From Luteimonas sp. BLCC-B24 (GTDB lineage Bacteria > Pseudomonadota > Gammaproteobacteria > Xanthomonadales > Xanthomonadaceae), in NCBI RefSeq assembly GCF_028550595.1, contig NZ_JAQQGN010000008.1, positions 1 to 64,000 on the forward strand: DNA of 64,000 nt, in the 5' to 3' direction. A program made the translations under genes and the position numbers. The notes under the pieces were generated by a model, which saw nothing but the letters and a program-made list of their open reading frames with translations, made no database searches and was not told the DNA's origin. Below are positions 48,856 through 57,458 of this stretch, piece after piece (position 1 is the first letter of the stretch; every line of letters starts with the position of its first letter).

Positions 48856-48881
48856 CACGGCCCGCCCTCGCGCGGGCCGTG
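48856..48881. terminator. Hairpin between the two transporter genes
   Basis: cacggcccgc and gcgggccgtg form a perfect 10-bp stem around cctcgc, 18 bases after the first permease. It lacks a T-run, so it may only attenuate or protect the mRNA. Confidence 0.5.
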
Positions 48882-48925
48882 TCGGTGATGGCACCGTCCG
48901 CTTCAACCTCCAGCCGGTAGCCCCG

Positions 48926-50236
48926 ATGTCCACGACCTCCACCGCCAAGAAGATCGGCCCGGTACTGGCCACGTTCGTGGTCGCCAACAACATGATCGGC
49001 TCGGGCTTCTTCCTGCTGCCGGCATCGCTGGCCGGCGTCGGCGGCGTCACCGCGTTCGCCTGGCTGCTGGGCACGATTCTCGCGGTGGCCCTGGGCGGCG
49101 CGTTCGCACGGCTCGCACGCCAGTATCCGGACCTCAACTCGCCCGACGACTACGTGCGGCCCGCGCTCGGACGCGACATGGGCTTCCTCGCCACCACGCT
49201 GTACTGGATCTCGTCGTGGATGGGCAACAACGCGATCGCGGTCGCGGCCTTCGGCTATCTGGTGATCCTGCTGCCGATCGACGACGGCGGCGGCGTGCGC
49301 CTGGTCGGCCAGGTGGTGCTGATCTGGCTGATGTTCGCGCTGAACCTGCTGGGCCCGCGCTCGATCGCGCGCTTCCAGTCGATGTGCGTGATCTTCGGCC
49401 TGCTGCCGGTGGTGGCGGTGCTGATCGCCGGCTGGGGCAGCTTCGATGCCGACATCTACCGCGACGGCTGGAACGTCACCGACAACTCGGATACCGCGGT
49501 CGTCTTCGGCGCACTGGCCTCGGTGTTCTGGGCCTTCGTCGGCCTGGAGACCGGGGCCATGGTCGCCGGCGTCGTCCGCAACCCGAACCGCAACGTCCCG
49601 ATCGCGACGCTGGGCGGCATCCTGATCGCCGGCGTCGTCTACCTGGTGTCGTCGGTGCTGATGATGGGCATCGTGCCCGCCGAGCAGATGGCCGCATCCA
49701 GCGCGCCGTTCGCGCTGGTCGCCGGGCAGATGTTCGGCGCCTGGGCGATTCCGGTGATCGCGGCGGCCGCGGCGCTCAAGGCCACCGGCACGCTGGGCGG
49801 CTGGATGCTGGTCACCGGTGAATCCGGCGCGCGCGCCGCGCAGCGCGGGTTCCTGCCGGCGATCTTCGGCCGCGTGCGCGCGAACGGTTCGGCCGGCTGG
49901 GGGTTGTTCATCATCGCGCTGTCGATGACCGCCATCGCGGTGCTGACCCAGGCGCCGACGGTCGGCGAGCAGTTCGGCACGATCATCGAGATGGTCGTCA
50001 CCCTGGTCGTCATGGCCTATGTCGCGGCCGGCCTGAGCCTGCTGTTCGGCACGCCGGCGCGGCGCCCCACGGGCAGCGATCGCGCCCTGGGCATGGGCGC
50101 CCTGCTCGCCTGCGGCCTGCTGGCGTGGTCCACCGATACCGACATCCTGGTCGGCGCGCTGATCGTTGCCCTGCTCGCCTGGGCCGCCTACCGGGGCTTC
50201 TCGCGCCGGCGCGTCGAGGACGGCCCGCGCGCATGA
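48926..50236 (+). CDS. APC-family antiporter (AdiC/PotE-like)
   Basis: Protein of 436 residues with about 12 membrane helices. TM1 reads VVANNMIGSGFFLLPASLAG and TM6 FWAFVGLETGAMVAGVVRNP, the form of basic amino acid/polyamine antiporters such as AdiC (arginine-agmatine). No decarboxylase gene is nearby, so the exchange partner is not predictable. Its stop overlaps the start of a small membrane protein (ATGA). Confidence 0.88.
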   Translation: MSTTSTAKKIGPVLATFVVANNMIGSGFFLLPASLAGVGGVTAFAWLLGTILAVALGGAFARLARQYPDLNSPDDYVRPALGRDMGFLATTLYWISSWMGNNAIAVAAFGYLVILLPIDDGGGVRLVGQVVLIWLMFALNLLGPRSIARFQSMCVIFGLLPVVAVLIAGWGSFDADIYRDGWNVTDNSDTAVVFGALASVFWAFVGLETGAMVAGVVRNPNRNVPIATLGGILIAGVVYLVSSVLMMGIVPAEQMAASSAPFALVAGQMFGAWAIPVIAAAAALKATGTLGGWMLVTGESGARAAQRGFLPAIFGRVRANGSAGWGLFIIALSMTAIAVLTQAPTVGEQFGTIIEMVVTLVVMAYVAAGLSLLFGTPARRPTGSDRALGMGALLACGLLAWSTDTDILVGALIVALLAWAAYRGFSRRRVEDGPRA

Positions 50237-50475
50237 GCGCACCCGACCGCGACCCCTGGTTCCCGGCCAAGACCGTCGGCTTCGGCTGGGGCCCGCCGCG
50301 GCGCTGGCAGGGCTGGGTGGTGCTCGCGTTGTACGTGGCGGCGGTCGTCGGTCTCGCGCTGCGTTTCCCGCCGCAGCGCGAGCCCGCCGTGTTCCTGATC
50401 GGCGTGGGCCTGGCCACCGTGCTGCTGATCATCGTCTGCGCCCTGAAGGGCGAACCCCCGCGCTGGCGACGCTGA
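50233..50475 (+). CDS. Small two-helix membrane protein
   Basis: Protein of 80 residues coupled by ATGA to the antiporter gene. It has a short soluble start (DPWFPAKTVGFGWGPPRRW) and two hydrophobic segments (VVLALYVAAVVGLAL and FLIGVGLATVLLIIVCAL). The GFGWGPPRRWQGW motif recurs in uncharacterised small proteins of Xanthomonadales. Function unknown; an accessory to the transporter is possible. Confidence 0.75.
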   Translation: MSAPDRDPWFPAKTVGFGWGPPRRWQGWVVLALYVAAVVGLALRFPPQREPAVFLIGVGLATVLLIIVCALKGEPPRWRR

Positions 50476-50505
50476 CCCGGCATTCCGCGCGCTAGACTTC
50501 GCGTC

Positions 50506-51153
50506 ATGTCCGAGACCACCACGCCCTACGACGTCCACCGCCTGCGCGAGCTCGCCGGTGAGCTGATCGTCAACATCCGCGAGCTGGCCCAGGCCGGCTG
50601 GACGCCCGCCACGAGCAGCAATTTCTCGCGCCGCCTCGACGACCGCCACGCGGCGATCACGGTCTCGGGCCGCGACAAGGGCCGGCTGAAAGAGGACGAC
50701 ATCATGGTCGTCGACTTCGACGGCGCGGCCGTCGGCAGCGCGCACCGGCCGTCCGCCGAGACCCTGCTCCACACCCAGCTCTACCGCCGGTTTCCCGATG
50801 TCGGCTGCATCCTGCACACGCATTCGCCGACCCAGACCATCGCCTCGCGCCTGTTTGCCGATGCCGGCCACGTGCGTCTGGACGGCTATGAACTGCTGAA
50901 GGCCTTCGCCGGCAATCACACGCACGAGATGGCGGTCGACGTGCCGGTGCTGCCCAACAGCCAGGACATGCAGGTGCTGTCGGCGCAGGTGGAATCGCTG
51001 CTCGATGCCGGACCGATGTGGGGCTACCTGATCGACGGCCACGGCCTCTACGCCTGGGGCCGCGACATGGCCGAGGCACGCCGGCACCTGGAGGCCTTCG
51101 AATTCCTGCTGCATTGCGAACTCGAATTGCGCCGGTTCGGCGCGCGCGGCTGA
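50506..51153 (+). CDS. mtnB: Methylthioribulose-1-phosphate dehydratase
   Basis: Protein of 215 residues of the class II aldolase fold: [35 protein letters not shown] and zinc ligands in [10 protein letters not shown], with a later [10 protein letters not shown]. It dehydrates methylthioribulose-1-phosphate in the methionine salvage pathway. mtnD and mtnC follow on the same strand, confirming the assignment over other aldolases. Confidence 0.95.
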   Translation: MSETTTPYDVHRLRELAGELIVNIRELAQAGWTPATSSNFSRRLDDRHAAITVSGRDKGRLKEDDIMVVDFDGAAVGSAHRPSAETLLHTQLYRRFPDVGCILHTHSPTQTIASRLFADAGHVRLDGYELLKAFAGNHTHEMAVDVPVLPNSQDMQVLSAQVESLLDAGPMWGYLIDGHGLYAWGRDMAEARRHLEAFEFLLHCELELRRFGARG

Positions 51154-51263
51154 AGCCGCGCGGACCGCGCACCCGTGGAACGCCCGCGTTCCAGCGCGGT
51201 CAACGTTGCGGCGCGAAGGCTTTGCTAACCTGAGCCGCCCGCATCGCGCCGAGTCCGACCGCC

Positions 51264-51818
51264 ATGAGCCGCCTCCGCATCTTCGACGACACCGCGCCCG
51301 AGACACCGCTGTTCGACAGCCGTGACGGCGACGCCATTGCCCGCGAACTGCAGGCCATCGGCGTGACCTTCGAACGCTGGCAGGCCGCGAAGCCGGTCGA
51401 GGCGGGCGCTTCGTCCGAGGAGGTCATCGCCGCGTACCAGGCCGATATCGACCGCATCAGCGCCGAGCGCGGCTTCAACACCGTCGACGTGATCAGCATC
51501 GCGCCCGACAACCCCAAGCGCGACGAACTGCGGGCGAAGTTCCTCGAGGAGCACTTCCACAAGGAAGACGAGGTGCGCTTCTTCGTCGACGGCTCGGGGC
51601 TGTTCACCCTGCACGTCGAGGGCAAGGTCTACGAGATCGAATGCGTGAAGAACGATCTGATCGGTGTGCCCGACGGTGTGACCCACTGGTTCGACATGGG
51701 CCCGGAACCGCGCTTCGTCGCGATCCGCTTCTTCGAGCAGCCCGACGGCTGGGTGGGTCATTTCACCGGGTCGGACATCGCGCAGAAGTTTCCGCGGTAC
51801 GAGCCCGGTTCGCGCTGA
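51264..51818 (+). CDS. mtnD: Acireductone dioxygenase
   Basis: Protein of 184 residues of the cupin fold. Metal ligands are in [11 protein letters not shown] (His97, His99, Glu103) and a later His in [14 protein letters not shown]. The iron form yields the methionine precursor; the nickel form yields methylthiopropionate and CO. It lies between mtnB and mtnC. Confidence 0.95.
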   Translation: MSRLRIFDDTAPETPLFDSRDGDAIARELQAIGVTFERWQAAKPVEAGASSEEVIAAYQADIDRISAERGFNTVDVISIAPDNPKRDELRAKFLEEHFHKEDEVRFFVDGSGLFTLHVEGKVYEIECVKNDLIGVPDGVTHWFDMGPEPRFVAIRFFEQPDGWVGHFTGSDIAQKFPRYEPGSR

Positions 51819-51894
51819 AGCGGCATCCGGCGATCCGGCCGGCGCGTGCATGGACGCACGCATCCCCACGGCCGACAGTGTCCCGTCCACCGCC

Positions 51895-51916
51895 ATGCCC
51901 GCGCAGGCGGGAATCC
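51895..51916. repeat. GCAGGCGGGAATCC repeat, arm 1
   Basis: gcgcaggcgggaatcc (51901-51916), with an inverted copy at 52024-52039 that differs at one of 16 positions. It resembles short repeats common between genes in this family of bacteria. Confidence 0.6.
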
Positions 51917-52023
51917 GGTGTCGTCGCGTTCGACGTGCGGCAGCGCAATCGCTCGTCGCCGTGCGCACGGGGTCTATTCGATGCCGCAAACCCGCGCCGC
52001 CTCAACCAGCCCGGAAGGCGCTT

Positions 52024-52041
52024 GGATTCCCCCCTGCGCGG
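52024..52041. repeat. GCAGGCGGGAATCC repeat, arm 2
   Basis: ggattcccccctgcgc, the inverted partner of 51901-51916, about 110 bases away. Confidence 0.6.
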
Positions 52042-52190
52042 ACGGACGGATTCGGCGACTCGCGTGGTCTGCGGCGCGTGCCCGGCGGAGCGGCTGGCAC
52101 TGACGCGCCGGGCGTCCAGGCCAGACCGCTGCAAGCCGGGCCGACACCCGACGCCGTACACTTCCACGCCCCGAACCGGCTGACCCGCGG

Positions 52191-52877
52191 ATGATCCTGA
52201 CCGACATCGAAGGCACGACCAGCAGCATTTCGTTCGTCAAGGACGTGCTGTTCCCGTACGCGCGACGCGCCCTGCCCGGCTTCGTGGCCGCACACGGCCA
52301 CGCGCCCGAAGTGCGCGCCTGGCTGGACGCGGTGCGCGAGGAGACCGGTGCCGCCGACGACGCGGCCGTCGTCGCGACGCTGCAGGACTGGATCGACGCC
52401 GATCGCAAGCACACCGCGCTCAAGGCGCTGCAGGGCATGATCTGGGCCGACGGCTACCGCGATGCCGACTTCACCGCGCACATCTATCCGGATGCGGCCG
52501 AGGCGCTGCATCGCTGGCACGCCGCAGGCGAGCGGATGGCGGTGTATTCGTCCGGCTCGGTGCCGGCGCAGAAGCTGTTCTTCGGCCACAGTGACGCCGG
52601 TGACCTGACCGGTCTGTTCTCGGCCTGGTTCGACACCGAGATCGGCGGCAAACGCGAGGCGGCGAGTTACACCCGGATCGCCGAGGCCCTGCAGGTCGCG
52701 CCGGTGGAGCTGCTGTTCCTGTCGGACGTGGTCGCCGAGCTCGACGCCGCACGCGAGGCGGGCCTCGGCACGGTGCTGGTCGATCGTCTGGACGATTACC
52801 CCGAGCCGCGCGACGCCACCGCGGCCAACGGCCATCCCCGGGTGACGCGTTTCGACGCGATTGATCCGGCGCGCTGA
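52191..52877 (+). CDS. mtnC: Enolase-phosphatase E1
   Basis: Protein of 228 residues of the HAD superfamily: [20 protein letters not shown] holds the nucleophilic Asp, [14 protein letters not shown] motif II, and [14 protein letters not shown] motif III. It converts the diketo phosphate to acireductone for mtnD. The pathway genes mtnA and mtnP are not in the window, so methionine salvage is completed elsewhere. Confidence 0.95.
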   Translation: MILTDIEGTTSSISFVKDVLFPYARRALPGFVAAHGHAPEVRAWLDAVREETGAADDAAVVATLQDWIDADRKHTALKALQGMIWADGYRDADFTAHIYPDAAEALHRWHAAGERMAVYSSGSVPAQKLFFGHSDAGDLTGLFSAWFDTEIGGKREAASYTRIAEALQVAPVELLFLSDVVAELDAAREAGLGTVLVDRLDDYPEPRDATAANGHPRVTRFDAIDPAR

Positions 52878-52890
52878 CCCGGCGTCCGTC

Positions 52891-53805
52891 GTGCAGGGCC
52901 GGCCCGTGTCCCGTCCCGTCCGCCCACGCTGGCCGCATGCGCTCGCCGGGCTGTTGCTGGCCTTCGCCTGCGCCTGGGCCGCGGCGAACGACACGGCGGC
53001 GCCCGGTCCGCAGGCGGCACTGGCCGTCCGCGACCGCGCCCTGATCGACACGGCGGTGGCGCGCATGCCCGCCCCCGCGGACGAGGCGCCGGTGCTGTAC
53101 GTGATCGGCATGGCCGGTGACGGCACCGAGGACGTGTTCCGCAACGAGGTGCACTTTCTCGAAAGCGGTGCAGCCGCGCGCCTCGGCGCCGGTGCGCGCA
53201 CGCTCACGCTGGTCAACCACGCCGACAGTCTCGACGCGCGGCCGCGGCCGCTCGCCACGGCCGCCAATCTGCGTCATGCGCTGGAACGGGTGGCGGCCCG
53301 GCAGCGGCCCGACGATCTGCTGCTGCTCTACCTCACGATGCACGGCAGCGAGGACCACCAGCTCGGCGTGCATTGGCCGCCCTACGTGGACGAGACCATC
53401 CGCCCGAAGGCATTGCGCGCGATGCTGGACCAGGCCGGCATCGGTCCGCGCATCGTCGTCGTGTCGGCGTGCTACGCCGGCGGTTTCGTTCCCGCGCTGC
53501 GTGCACCCGACACGCTGGTGATCACCGCCGCCGCGGCCGACCGGCCATCGTTCGGCTGCGGGAGCGAATCGACCATCACGTTCTTCGGTCGCGCGTGGCT
53601 GCTCGACGGCCTCAACCGGGATCGCGACTTCACCGCGGCGTACCGGCACGCGACGCATGCGATCGCCGCGCGTGAAACCGGTCTCGGCTTCACGCCGTCG
53701 CGCCCGCAGATCGACGTCGGCAAGCGTGTGCCGCCGCGTCTGGCGCGCTGGCTGGCGACGCTGCCGCCCGCCGCCCCGGCCCGCTACCCCTATCCCGTGG
53801 ACTGA
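52891..53805 (+). CDS. C13 (legumain-like) peptidase, secreted
   Basis: About 304 residues. The start is uncertain: GTG 52891 was chosen; TTG 52861 and GTG 52906 are also in frame. A hydrophobic segment (HALAGLLLAFACAWAAA) acts as signal peptide or anchor. The C13 catalytic pair is visible: LTMHGSEDH (His ~151) and VVVSACYAGGF (Cys ~194). The family includes bacterial periplasmic asparaginyl-type endopeptidases of unclear role. It follows mtnC closely but is not part of methionine salvage. Confidence 0.85.
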   Translation: MQGRPVSRPVRPRWPHALAGLLLAFACAWAAANDTAAPGPQAALAVRDRALIDTAVARMPAPADEAPVLYVIGMAGDGTEDVFRNEVHFLESGAAARLGAGARTLTLVNHADSLDARPRPLATAANLRHALERVAARQRPDDLLLLYLTMHGSEDHQLGVHWPPYVDETIRPKALRAMLDQAGIGPRIVVVSACYAGGFVPALRAPDTLVITAAAADRPSFGCGSESTITFFGRAWLLDGLNRDRDFTAAYRHATHAIAARETGLGFTPSRPQIDVGKRVPPRLARWLATLPPAAPARYPYPVD

Positions 53806-53877
53806 GCCGCGCCCGGCGCGCGCGCCGCTCCCGGCTGCCCTCGTGGCGAGCCGCAGCGACGGGCCGCCCTCGGCACG

Positions 53878-55428
53878 TCAGTCTGCGGACCAGGCCTCCA
53901 GCCGATACGCCGTCGATGCGCGGCGCTCCCCGTGCCACGGGTCGAACACGCGCACCTCGACCGCATGGGCACCGAGCGGCAGGTCGGTCGGCAGCGCGCC
54001 GCGCCACAGATGACTGGACAGATCGGCTTCGGGAGACCGGTCGAATCCGCGCAGCTCGGGCGTGGTGTCGTCACGGACGTTCTCGATCACCAGTCCCGGA
54101 TCGGCGCGGTCCACCCGCCGCATCGGCCGCCAGTCGCCGTCGCCGACGCGGTACTCCACGCGTGTATCGGCCTGCCCCATGAACACGTTGGCGTAGACCC
54201 CCCAGGCCGGGTACGCGCCCTGTCGCAGCACGCGGGGTGCGTGCAGGGCCATCGCCTCCGTCGTCGCCGGGTCGTCGTCGCGCCGGGCGGGATGCCAGTC
54301 GAGTCGGTAAGCGGGGCCGGACTCGACCCGGAGACTCGCGAACCCGTGCGGCGTGCCGTCGGCCATGGTCGCGGCCGGAATCCCGTCGGCATCCGGCGCG
54401 CCGCTCCAGAACGCGCCGCTGGCCGCGCCCACGTTGTACTCGTGCAACGGCGTCGCCCCGTGCCAGCCGCTGTCGGGGCCGTGATGCACGTGGCGCTGCG
54501 TGTGCCGGTGGCCACTGAGCAGCAGCACGTGCGGAAACCGCGCCAGCAGCGCGAACAAACGCGCGCGGTCGGCGCTGCGCACGGTCTCGGCCGCGCCCTC
54601 GGCCGCGGTGTCGAACCAGGGGATGTGGGCACCCACCACCAGCAGGCGATCGGTCGGCGCCCCGGCGAGATAGGCCTCGACGAACGCGAACTGGTCCTCG
54701 CGCAGACCGCCCACGTAGGCAGGCCGCGCGCCGGGCTGGTAGATCACGTTGTCCAGCATCAGCACGCTGGCCTGCGCCTCTTCCCAGGCATAGGTCTCGG
54801 GCCCGTAGACGGCGCGGTAGGACGCCGTCGACGCGGGATCATCGCCGGCCTCGAAATCCAGATCGTGATTGCCCGGCAGATGCAGCCACGGCACGTCGAG
54901 CTGCGCGGTCGCACGATTGATCGCGGGATACAGCGCCGGCACGTCGTTGCCGATATCGCCAAGGGTCAGGCCCAGCGATGCTGGCACGTCGCGCGCCCGC
55001 GCGACCACGGAACGTTCGTAGTAGCCGACCTCGGCCTCGCGTCCGGCCTGGGGGTCGGCGAACACCAGCACGTCCAGCGCGGCCTCCGGCGTCCGCGGCT
55101 GCAGGGCGAACGTACACGCGTCGCCGCGCGCACCGGCGGCCCGCCAGAAGCGCGGCACCGCGCCGTCGCGCGCGACGCCGTAGCCCGCCGGCTTGATGAC
55201 GAAAACCACGGCGCGACCATCGAGACCGGAAAAGCGCCCGTCTGCACCGGTGTCGACGATGCGCCGGCCATCCGATACCCGGATGCCGGCGAGCCCCGGT
55301 TCGCCCGCGTCCTGGCGCCCGTCGCCGTTGCGATCCTCGAACACACGGCCGCGGTCGCAGGCGAGCAGCGGGCCGGCGGACACGAGGAGCGGAATCAGCA
55401 GGCACAGGGCGCGGCGTGACGGAGGCAT
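53878..55428 (-). CDS. Secreted calcineurin-like phosphoesterase
   Basis: Protein of 516 residues with a signal peptide ending in LLAC. An N-terminal SdrD-B/MetallophosN-like domain (VFEDRNGDGRQDAGEPGLAG, with Ca-type loops) precedes a metallophosphoesterase core: FADPQAG, LTLGDIGNDVP, LPGNHDLDFE, VVGAHIPW and LSGHRHTQRH. A MetallophosC-like C-terminal domain ends the protein. The substrate is unknown; secreted phosphodiesterases of this form act on phosphate esters in the periplasm or outside. Tail-to-tail with the C13 gene. Confidence 0.88.
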   Translation of the reverse strand: MPPSRRALCLLIPLLVSAGPLLACDRGRVFEDRNGDGRQDAGEPGLAGIRVSDGRRIVDTGADGRFSGLDGRAVVFVIKPAGYGVARDGAVPRFWRAAGARGDACTFALQPRTPEAALDVLVFADPQAGREAEVGYYERSVVARARDVPASLGLTLGDIGNDVPALYPAINRATAQLDVPWLHLPGNHDLDFEAGDDPASTASYRAVYGPETYAWEEAQASVLMLDNVIYQPGARPAYVGGLREDQFAFVEAYLAGAPTDRLLVVGAHIPWFDTAAEGAAETVRSADRARLFALLARFPHVLLLSGHRHTQRHVHHGPDSGWHGATPLHEYNVGAASGAFWSGAPDADGIPAATMADGTPHGFASLRVESGPAYRLDWHPARRDDDPATTEAMALHAPRVLRQGAYPAWGVYANVFMGQADTRVEYRVGDGDWRPMRRVDRADPGLVIENVRDDTTPELRGFDRSPEADLSSHLWRGALPTDLPLGAHAVEVRVFDPWHGERRASTAYRLEAWSAD

Positions 55429-55591
55429 GGGGCATCGACCGGACAGAACGACGGAGCGCGGATTATGCCCTCGGGTGATTTCAGCTGGCCGCTGCCGTAC
55501 GCTGGCTGCGTTCGCTAGTGACCGATGGACAGGTCGCGGTCAGATGTCGAAACGCGTGCGCAACAGGGAATCGCCACAAGGGGCAACAGGG

Positions 55592-57424
55592 ATGGGGACA
55601 GGCAGCATCGGAACCCGCCGCCGTGGGTGGCGCATGGCGGCCGGCCTGCTGCTCGCCTGTCTGTCGCTGCTCGCGTCCGCCGCGCCGCCCGACGTCGAAC
55701 TGTTGCCGGGCGTGGGCACCGTCGCGCTCGGCCCGCATGCGCGCTATCACCACGACGTCGGCGGCGACGAACACGCCGAAGCCCTGTGGACCCGCGTCGC
55801 GGACGAGGCGCTCGCGCCCCTGCCCGACGGCAACGGCGCCTTCGGCTTCCAGTCCGGCGCGTTCTGGTTCCACGTGCGCGTGGTCAACCGCGATCCGACG
55901 GAGACGCGCTGGCTGCTGGTGCAGGAGTACCCGCTCAGCGACCGGCTGGATGTCCACGTACGTCGTGCCGACGGCCACACGTCGGTCCACGCCGGCGGCG
56001 ACCATCGCCCCTTCAGTGCACGCAGCATCCGCTACCGGCATCCGAACTTCGCGCTGGACCTGCCCGTCGATGTGCCGGTGGACCTGCTCGTGCGGGTGGA
56101 GAGCCAGAGTTCGATGCAGGTGCCGCTGCAGCTCTCCACACCGGCGGCCTTCACCGAAGTCTCGCGCGATGCGCAGTTCGCGATCGGCCTGTACTACGGC
56201 ATCCTGCTCGCGCTGTTCTTCTACAACCTCGTGTTGTGGCTGTGGCTGCACGATGCGAGCTACTTCTGGTATCTGTGCCACATCACCGCGTTCGGGCTGG
56301 TGCTGTTCACGCTCAACGGGCTGGGCTTCGAATACCTGTGGCCCCGGTCACCGTGGCTGGCCGACCACATGGTGCCGATCTCGATCTGCCTGGCACTGAT
56401 CGCGATGCTGCAGTTCTCGCGCACCTTTCTCGAGCTGCCACGCCGCTGGCCGGCCGGCAACCGCCTGCTGCAGGCGTTGATCGTGTTCTTCGTCCTGCTG
56501 GGCATCGCGTCGTTCTGGCTGCCGCTGCGGATCTCCACGCCGCTGGCCTCGCGTGCCGTGCTGATCGGCGTGGTCGGCATCGTCATCGCCACCGTCGTCG
56601 TGCTGCGTCGCGGCTACACGCCGGCCAAGCTGTTGCTGCTGGCCTGGTCGGCCTTCCTGCTCGGCACCGCGGCGTTCACTCTGCTGGCATTCGGCGTACT
56701 GCCCAAGGTGTTTCTCACCGAGTACGGCGTGCAGATCGGCTCCGCGCTGGAGATGCTGCTGCTGTCGATCGCGCTCGGCCATCGCTACGCGGCGCTGCGC
56801 AACGAGAACCAGCGCATCGTCGCCGAGACCAACCAGCGGCTCGAGCGCAAGGTCGCGCAGCGCACCCAGGAGGTGCGCAGCGCACTGTTGCGCCTCGAGG
56901 ATGCGCATGCACGCCTGCGCGACTCGAGCCGGCGCGACGGACTGACGGGGCTCTACAACCGGGCCTGGTTCCAGGAGGCCTTCGCCGCGCTGTCGGAACA
57001 GGCGCGGTCCGCCGGCACGCCACTGGCGCTGATGATGATCGACCTCGACCACTTCAAGGCGATCAACGATCGCCACGGCCATTTCGCCGGCGACGACTGC
57101 CTGCGCTGGGCGGCCCACCGCATCGGCCGGACCCTGCGTCCGCACGACGCCCTGCTCGCCCGCTTCGGCGGCGAGGAGTTCGTGGCCGCGTTGCCGGGTG
57201 AGGACCTGGACGGCGCGGTGGCGATCGCCGAGCGGATCCGCCGCGCGCTGAACGAGGAGCCCTGCGTTTCGGGCGATCTGCGCATCCACGTCACCGCCAG
57301 CATCGGCGTGCACGTGATGGCGCCCGCGCACGGCGAGCGCATCGAGGTCGCATTCGCGGTGGCCGATCGCGCGCTCTATGTCGCCAAGGCCAACGGCCGC
57401 GATTGCGTCGAGGTCGCGGCCTGA
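55592..57424 (+). CDS. 7TMR-DISM diguanylate cyclase
   Basis: Protein of 610 residues from ATG 55592, which has AAGGGG upstream; ATG 55544 and 55634 are alternatives. A signal peptide and periplasmic 7TMR-DISMED2 sensor (LLVQEYPLSDRLDVHV) precede seven membrane helices (IGLYYGILLALFFYNLVLW onwards), a coiled coil and a C-terminal GGDEF domain with RFGGEEF (~525) and LTGLYNRAWF. The active motif is intact, so it should make c-di-GMP in response to an external carbohydrate-like ligand. It converges with a GGDEF-EAL gene 34 bases away. Confidence 0.93.
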   Translation: MGTGSIGTRRRGWRMAAGLLLACLSLLASAAPPDVELLPGVGTVALGPHARYHHDVGGDEHAEALWTRVADEALAPLPDGNGAFGFQSGAFWFHVRVVNRDPTETRWLLVQEYPLSDRLDVHVRRADGHTSVHAGGDHRPFSARSIRYRHPNFALDLPVDVPVDLLVRVESQSSMQVPLQLSTPAAFTEVSRDAQFAIGLYYGILLALFFYNLVLWLWLHDASYFWYLCHITAFGLVLFTLNGLGFEYLWPRSPWLADHMVPISICLALIAMLQFSRTFLELPRRWPAGNRLLQALIVFFVLLGIASFWLPLRISTPLASRAVLIGVVGIVIATVVVLRRGYTPAKLLLLAWSAFLLGTAAFTLLAFGVLPKVFLTEYGVQIGSALEMLLLSIALGHRYAALRNENQRIVAETNQRLERKVAQRTQEVRSALLRLEDAHARLRDSSRRDGLTGLYNRAWFQEAFAALSEQARSAGTPLALMMIDLDHFKAINDRHGHFAGDDCLRWAAHRIGRTLRPHDALLARFGGEEFVAALPGEDLDGAVAIAERIRRALNEEPCVSGDLRIHVTASIGVHVMAPAHGERIEVAFAVADRALYVAKANGRDCVEVAA

Positions 57425-57458
57425 CCCGCGCGCCGGGCGCTGGTGACGCGGCGCTCAC

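Larger units (their letters stand above)
51819..52190. other. Intergenic stretch with an inverted repeat pair
   Basis: 372 bases splitting mtnD from mtnC, with no supported gene. It contains two oppositely oriented copies of a gcgcaggcgggaatcc-type unit (51901-51916 and 52024-52039). The mtnC promoter is probably in the right part, but no clear boxes were seen. Confidence 0.5.
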
